Source of the DNA: Nitrosomonadales bacterium | GTDB lineage: Bacteria > Pseudomonadota > Gammaproteobacteria > Burkholderiales > SG8-41 | Assembly: GCA_009885185.1 (NCBI GenBank) | Contig: VFLF01000788.1 | Span: 1 to 9,176, forward strand | Direction of reading: 5' to 3' | Length of the DNA: 9,176 bases | Shown: positions 5,693 through 9,176 of the stretch, one piece after another | Position numbering within the stretch: position 1 is the stretch's first letter | Layout of the letters: the number at the start of each line of letters is the position of its first letter | Notes under the pieces: model-generated | Told to the model about the DNA's origin: nothing | The model's database searches: none | What the model saw: only the letters and a program-made list of their open reading frames with translations | Made by a program: the position numbers and the translations under genes

Positions 5693-8600
5693 GCGAGCGC
5701 GCCACGCCAGCGGAAGCCGATCGCGCCGCACGAACGCGCGCGTTAGATGTAACGCGCTCGTTCATCGTGCAGGCGCCTGCGGGGTCGGGCAAGACGGAGT
5801 TGCTGATTCAGCGTTATCTCGCGCTGCTGGCCGGGGTGGAGGCGCCTGAGGAAGTGATTGCGATCACCTTCACGCGCAAGGCAGCGGCCGAGATGCGTAA
5901 CCGCGTGCTGGCGGCGTTGGCTACCGGGGCGAGCGACACGCCGCCCGACGCGGCGCACGCGCAGGTGACGTGGCGACTCGCGCGCGCGTGCTGCGCGCGT
6001 GACGCGGCGCTGGGCTGGGAACTTGCCGCCAATCCCAACCGCCTGCGCATCGACACCATCGATGCGCTGTGTCATGCGCTGGCGCGGCAGATGCCGGTGC
6101 TGTCGCGCTTTGGCGCGCGGCCCGAAACCGTGACCGACGCGCGCCCGCTGTACGAAGACGCCGCGCGGCGCACACTCGCCTTGCTCGAATCCAAAGGCGA
6201 TGACGCGCGGCACGTCGCCAGCCTGCTGCCGCACCTGGACAACAACATCTCTCAAGCGATAGCGCTCATCGCCGGCATGCTCTCCAAGCGCGATCAATGG
6301 ATACGTCACGTCGCCGCGCGCCTGCCGCCGGATGAACGCCGCGCGCAACTCGAGGCCGCGCTGGCGAACGAAATCGAGCAATCGCTGGAGCGGCTGGTGG
6401 AATTGATGCCCGCCGCGCTGCATGACGAGCTGGCGGCGCTGCTGCGCCACGCCTGTGACAACCTCGCGGCGGCGGACATCGCTTCGCCGATACGCGCGTG
6501 CGAGGGACTGACCGAGCTGCCCGGCGCGGATGCCGCCAGCCTCGATGCTTGGCGCGGCGTGGCCGAACTCGTGCTGATCAAGGAAGGCGCGCTGCGCAAA
6601 CAGGTGAACAAAAACACCGGCTTTCCGCCCGGCACGGCAAAGGCGGAAAAGGCCGCGGCCAGCGCCGCCAAGGCGCGCCACGCCGCGCTGACGGCCGAGC
6701 TTGCGCCGCATCGCACGTTCGTGGAGACGCTGCATTTCACCCGCGCGCTGCCGCCCGCGGCGTACACGGATGCGCAGTGGCGCGCGGTGGAGGCCCTGGC
6801 TGCGCTGCTGCCGCTGGCGGCGGCGAATCTGGAATTGATCTTCGGCGAACGCGGGCAGGCGGATTTCACCGCTGTGTCGCAGGCCGCGCTGCGCGCGCTG
6901 GGTGATGAGGATGCGCCGACCGATCTGGCGCTTGCGCTGGATTACCGCATCCGCCATTTGCTGGTCGATGAGTTTCAGGATACTTCGCTGTCGCAGTACG
7001 AACTGCTCAGAAAGCTCACCGCCGGTTGGCAGGCGGATGATGGGCGCACGCTGTTCGTGGTGGGTGACCCGATGCAATCGATCTATCGCTTTCGCGAAGC
7101 CGAGGTGGGTCTGTATCTGCGCGCGCGCCATGAAGGCATCGGCGCCGTTCCGCTGGCGCCGCTCACGCTGTCGGTGAATTTCCGTTCTCAACGCGGCATT
7201 GTGGCGTGGGTGAACCGCGCGTTCGCGGCGGTGATGCCCGATGCCGAAGACCTCGCCAGCGGCGCGGTGCCTTACGTACCTTGCGTGCCGTCGCCGTCAC
7301 ATTCAGCCGCCGCTGACGAGGATGGTGTCGATGGTGCCGATGGTGCTGATGGTGATGACGCGGTACATGTACACGCGCTGGGCAGCTTTGACCGCGCACT
7401 CGAAGCGCAGCGCGTGGCTGACATCGTGCAATGGGAGAAATCGGAAAATCCCAATAAAAACATAGTGTTACTAGTTCGAGCGCGAGGGCATCTGCGATTC
7501 ATCGCGCAAGCCCTGCGCGATGCCGGGCACAGTTTTCAGGCGATTGAAATCGAGCCGCTGGGCCAGCGCGCCGTGGTGCAGGATTTAACCGCGCTCACGC
7601 GCGCGCTGTTTCATCCAGCTGATCGCATCGCGTGGCTGGCGCTGCTGCGCGCGCCGTGGTGCGGGCTGACGCTCGCCGATTTGACTGCGCTCGCGGGCGA
7701 CGATCATCGCGCGGCCGTGTGGACCTTGATGCATGATGAACCGCGCGTGCGCACGCTTTCCGCGGACGGCGCGCAACGCCTGGCCCGCGTGCGCGGCATA
7801 CTCGCGGCGTTTGTTGCCGCGCGCCGTCGTGAATCGGCCGCGCGCTGGATCGAGGGCGCATGGCTCGCGCTGGGCGGCCCGGCGTGCGTGACGGCGCGCG
7901 CCGATCTGCAGGACGCACAGGCGTATTTTCGTCTGCTCGAAACACTTGAAGAAGGCGGCGATATCGTTGACTTCGGCGCGCTCGACGAAAACGTCGCCAA
8001 GTTGTTCGCCGCCGCCGACGCCCAGGCCGACGCGCGCCTGCAATTGATGACCATACACAAGGCCAAGGGACTCGAATTCGATGTGGTGATCGTGCCGGGG
8101 CTGGGCTACACGCCGCGCCGCAACGACGCGCAACTGCTGGCGTGGCAGGAGCGCCCGCGCGCGCACGGCGAATCCGAGTTGCTGCTCGCACCCATACGCG
8201 AAGCGAGCGAGGACGACGATCCGATTTACCGTTATCTCGATGCACTGGAAAAACTGAAAGGCGAGCACGAGGATGCGCGCCTGCTGTACGTGGCGGCGAC
8301 GCGCGTGAAATCGCGCCTGCACCTGATCGGGCAAATTGACGCCGGCGCGGATGAACCCAAGCCGCGCGCCGGATCGTTGCTGGCGCGGCTGTGGCCGGCG
8401 GTGGCGGGCGATTTCGTGGGCGTGCAGGCGCCGGAGAACGCGCAGGTGACACCCGATGCCGCATCGGATGCAACATCGGCCGCGCCGCAATGGATACACC
8501 GCCTGCCGCTCGACTGGACGCCGCCGCCCGCGCCCGCGCGGGTGGATGTAGCGCTGCCGGCGCACGACGCCGCGCACGCCAGCGCGCAGGACCAGGTGGA

Positions 8601-9144
8601 GTTTTCATGGGCCTCTGAAACCGCCAAACATATCGGCACCGTGGTGCATCGCTTTTTGCAGCGTATTGCCGAAGACGGGGTGGCGGCGTGGGACGTAACG
8701 CGGGTGCAGGGCTTGCGCGCCGCGTATCAGCGCGAGCTGAAACGCCTGGGTGTGCCGGCCAGCGAAATGGATCACGCGGTGGGGCGCGTGAGTGCCGCGC
8801 TGAGCGCGAGTGTTGCCGACACACGCGGGCGCTGGATGCTGGACGCTCACCCGGAGGCGCGCGCCGAGTTGCGATTGACCGGCCTTATCGCTGGTGAAAT
8901 GACGGATGTGGTGATCGACCGCACCTTTATCGACGAACACGGGGTGCGCTGGATCATCGATTTTAAAACCAGCGTGCATGAGGGCGCCGACCGCGAGGCG
9001 TTTCTCGACAACGAGCGCGTGCGTTACGCCGCGCAGTTGCAGCGCTACGGCGCGCTGATGCGCATGGCGGAGGATCGCGAGATACGGCTGGGACTGTATT
9101 TTCCGTTGCTCGGCGGCTGGCGCGAGTGGCGGTTCGAGGCGTGA
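5689..9144 (+). CDS. AddA/RecB-like UvrD-family helicase-nuclease
   Basis: This 1151-residue protein should be the motor and second nuclease of the AddAB-like complex, moving along DNA ends and degrading strands before RecA loading. All superfamily 1 helicase motifs are visible: Walker A APAGSGKT (29-36), Ia ITFTRKAAAEM (59-69), IDTIDALC (121-128), Walker B DEFQDT (427-432), III VGDPMQSIYRFR (458-469), IV NFRS (497-500), V TIHKAKGLEF (788-797) and VI LLYVAATR (865-872). The C-terminal RecB-type nuclease has H987 (GTVVH), D1077 (VVIDR), D1091 and K1093 (IIDFKT), and Q1116/Y1120 (YAAQLQRY), so it looks active. Length is normal for the family. The start at 5689 is fixed by GGAGG and the ATGA overlap with the AddB-like gene. 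I avoid a symbol because AddA, RecB and other UvrD-nuclease fusions are hard to separate by eye; the AddB-like partner favours AddA. A low-GC stretch and a 9-bp repeat interrupt otherwise uniform codon use. Confidence 0.93.
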   Translation: MSERATPAEADRAARTRALDVTRSFIVQAPAGSGKTELLIQRYLALLAGVEAPEEVIAITFTRKAAAEMRNRVLAALATGASDTPPDAAHAQVTWRLARACCARDAALGWELAANPNRLRIDTIDALCHALARQMPVLSRFGARPETVTDARPLYEDAARRTLALLESKGDDARHVASLLPHLDNNISQAIALIAGMLSKRDQWIRHVAARLPPDERRAQLEAALANEIEQSLERLVELMPAALHDELAALLRHACDNLAAADIASPIRACEGLTELPGADAASLDAWRGVAELVLIKEGALRKQVNKNTGFPPGTAKAEKAAASAAKARHAALTAELAPHRTFVETLHFTRALPPAAYTDAQWRAVEALAALLPLAAANLELIFGERGQADFTAVSQAALRALGDEDAPTDLALALDYRIRHLLVDEFQDTSLSQYELLRKLTAGWQADDGRTLFVVGDPMQSIYRFREAEVGLYLRARHEGIGAVPLAPLTLSVNFRSQRGIVAWVNRAFAAVMPDAEDLASGAVPYVPCVPSPSHSAAADEDGVDGADGADGDDAVHVHALGSFDRALEAQRVADIVQWEKSENPNKNIVLLVRARGHLRFIAQALRDAGHSFQAIEIEPLGQRAVVQDLTALTRALFHPADRIAWLALLRAPWCGLTLADLTALAGDDHRAAVWTLMHDEPRVRTLSADGAQRLARVRGILAAFVAARRRESAARWIEGAWLALGGPACVTARADLQDAQAYFRLLETLEEGGDIVDFGALDENVAKLFAAADAQADARLQLMTIHKAKGLEFDVVIVPGLGYTPRRNDAQLLAWQERPRAHGESELLLAPIREASEDDDPIYRYLDALEKLKGEHEDARLLYVAATRVKSRLHLIGQIDAGADEPKPRAGSLLARLWPAVAGDFVGVQAPENAQVTPDAASDATSAAPQWIHRLPLDWTPPPAPARVDVALPAHDAAHASAQDQVEFSWASETAKHIGTVVHRFLQRIAEDGVAAWDVTRVQGLRAAYQRELKRLGVPASEMDHAVGRVSAALSASVADTRGRWMLDAHPEARAELRLTGLIAGEMTDVVIDRTFIDEHGVRWIIDFKTSVHEGADREAFLDNERVRYAAQLQRYGALMRMAEDREIRLGLYFPLLGGWREWRFEA
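7321..7356 (+). repeat. Four 9-bp tandem units inside the AddA-like gene
   Basis: The units are GATGGTGTC, GATGGTGCC, GATGGTGCT and GATGGTGAT, in frame. They encode DGVDGADGADGD (residues 545-556), in an acidic, probably flexible linker between YVPCVPSPS and VHVHALGSF. The units differ mainly in the last two bases, as expected from local duplication followed by drift or from replication slippage. Confidence 0.8.
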
Positions 9145-9158
9145 AAAGCGTCATTTGC

Positions 9159-9176
9159 CACAGAGTTCACAGAGAA
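9159..9176. repeat. CACAGAG direct repeat, cut by the right edge
   Basis: CACAGAGTT (9159-9167) is followed at once by CACAGAGAA (9168-9176), starting 15 bases after the helicase stop. From memory, intergenic strings of this CACAGAG type recur in many bacterial genomes, so the element probably continues beyond the window. Only two units are visible; nothing else is seen in 9145-9158. Confidence 0.5.

Noticed and set aside
5743..7191. Minus-strand open frame of 482 codons
   Set aside because: It is antisense to the helicase motifs from Walker A to motif III and has no plausible domain or start signal.
7364..7373. Ten-base palindrome GTACATGTAC in the helicase gene
   Set aside because: It lies within coding sequence, is a single copy, has no matching partner site, and is expected by chance.
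7585..8824. Two overlapping minus-strand open frames of 330 and 409 codons
   Set aside because: Both are antisense to the helicase gene and Arg-rich, without motifs; they are products of GC bias.
1..9176. Search for CRISPR arrays, tRNAs, rRNAs, insertion-sequence ends, toxin-antitoxin or phage genes
   Set aside because: No spaced repeats, cloverleaf, transposase motif or terminal inverted repeats were seen; only short tandem repeats in coding sequence and the edge repeat are present.

Overview
The window is GC-rich, with dense coding and a strong bias towards G/C-ending codons. A seven-iron ferredoxin of the Azotobacter FdI type sits beside an AddAB-like recombination pair whose B subunit resembles the 'probable DNA repair protein' family (TIGR03623, from memory). 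Together these suggest a proteobacterium, most likely a betaproteobacterium or a related gammaproteobacterium. This placement is inference; there is no rRNA or other phylogenetic marker here.

Layout. (1) 1-422, plus strand: the C-terminal 139 residues of a zinc-independent MDR quinone oxidoreductase, cut by the left edge. (2) 466-1086, minus strand: a Yip1-family membrane protein with five membrane segments, convergent with gene 1. (3) 1087-1359: a 273-bp divergent intergenic region. It holds a plausible sigma70 promoter for the Yip1 gene, and a bulged inverted repeat next to a -10-like TAAAAT in front of the ferredoxin gene. (4) 1360-1683: fdxA, with all seven cluster ligands present. (5) 1727-2908: an unrecognised exported protein with a clear signal peptide, a Met/Gly-rich N-terminal segment and two cysteines after the signal. 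(6) 2915-2947: a strong hairpin that separates this gene from the next unit. (7) 2966-5692 and 5689-9144: a translationally coupled pair (ATGA overlap). The first gene encodes an AddB/RecC-like subunit with no Walker A motif but with a PD-(D/E)XK nuclease domain and a four-cysteine iron-staple pattern. The second encodes an AddA/RecB-like UvrD-type helicase-nuclease. (8) 9145-9176: a short intergenic stretch ending in the beginning of a CACAGAG repeat.

How the genes work together. The last two genes should form one heterodimeric helicase-nuclease that processes double-strand DNA ends for RecA-dependent repair, with one ATP-driven motor (subunit A) and two nuclease sites. The ferredoxin and the exported protein are 43 bp apart with no obvious terminator, so they may share a transcript, but nothing ties them functionally. 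The oxidoreductase and Yip1 genes look like unrelated housekeeping neighbours.

I found no mobile element, CRISPR array, tRNA or rRNA. The window reads mostly as core chromosome. The least explained items are the exported protein, the inverted repeat before fdxA, the in-frame 9-bp repeats in both recombination genes, and two short AT-rich islands inside those genes.
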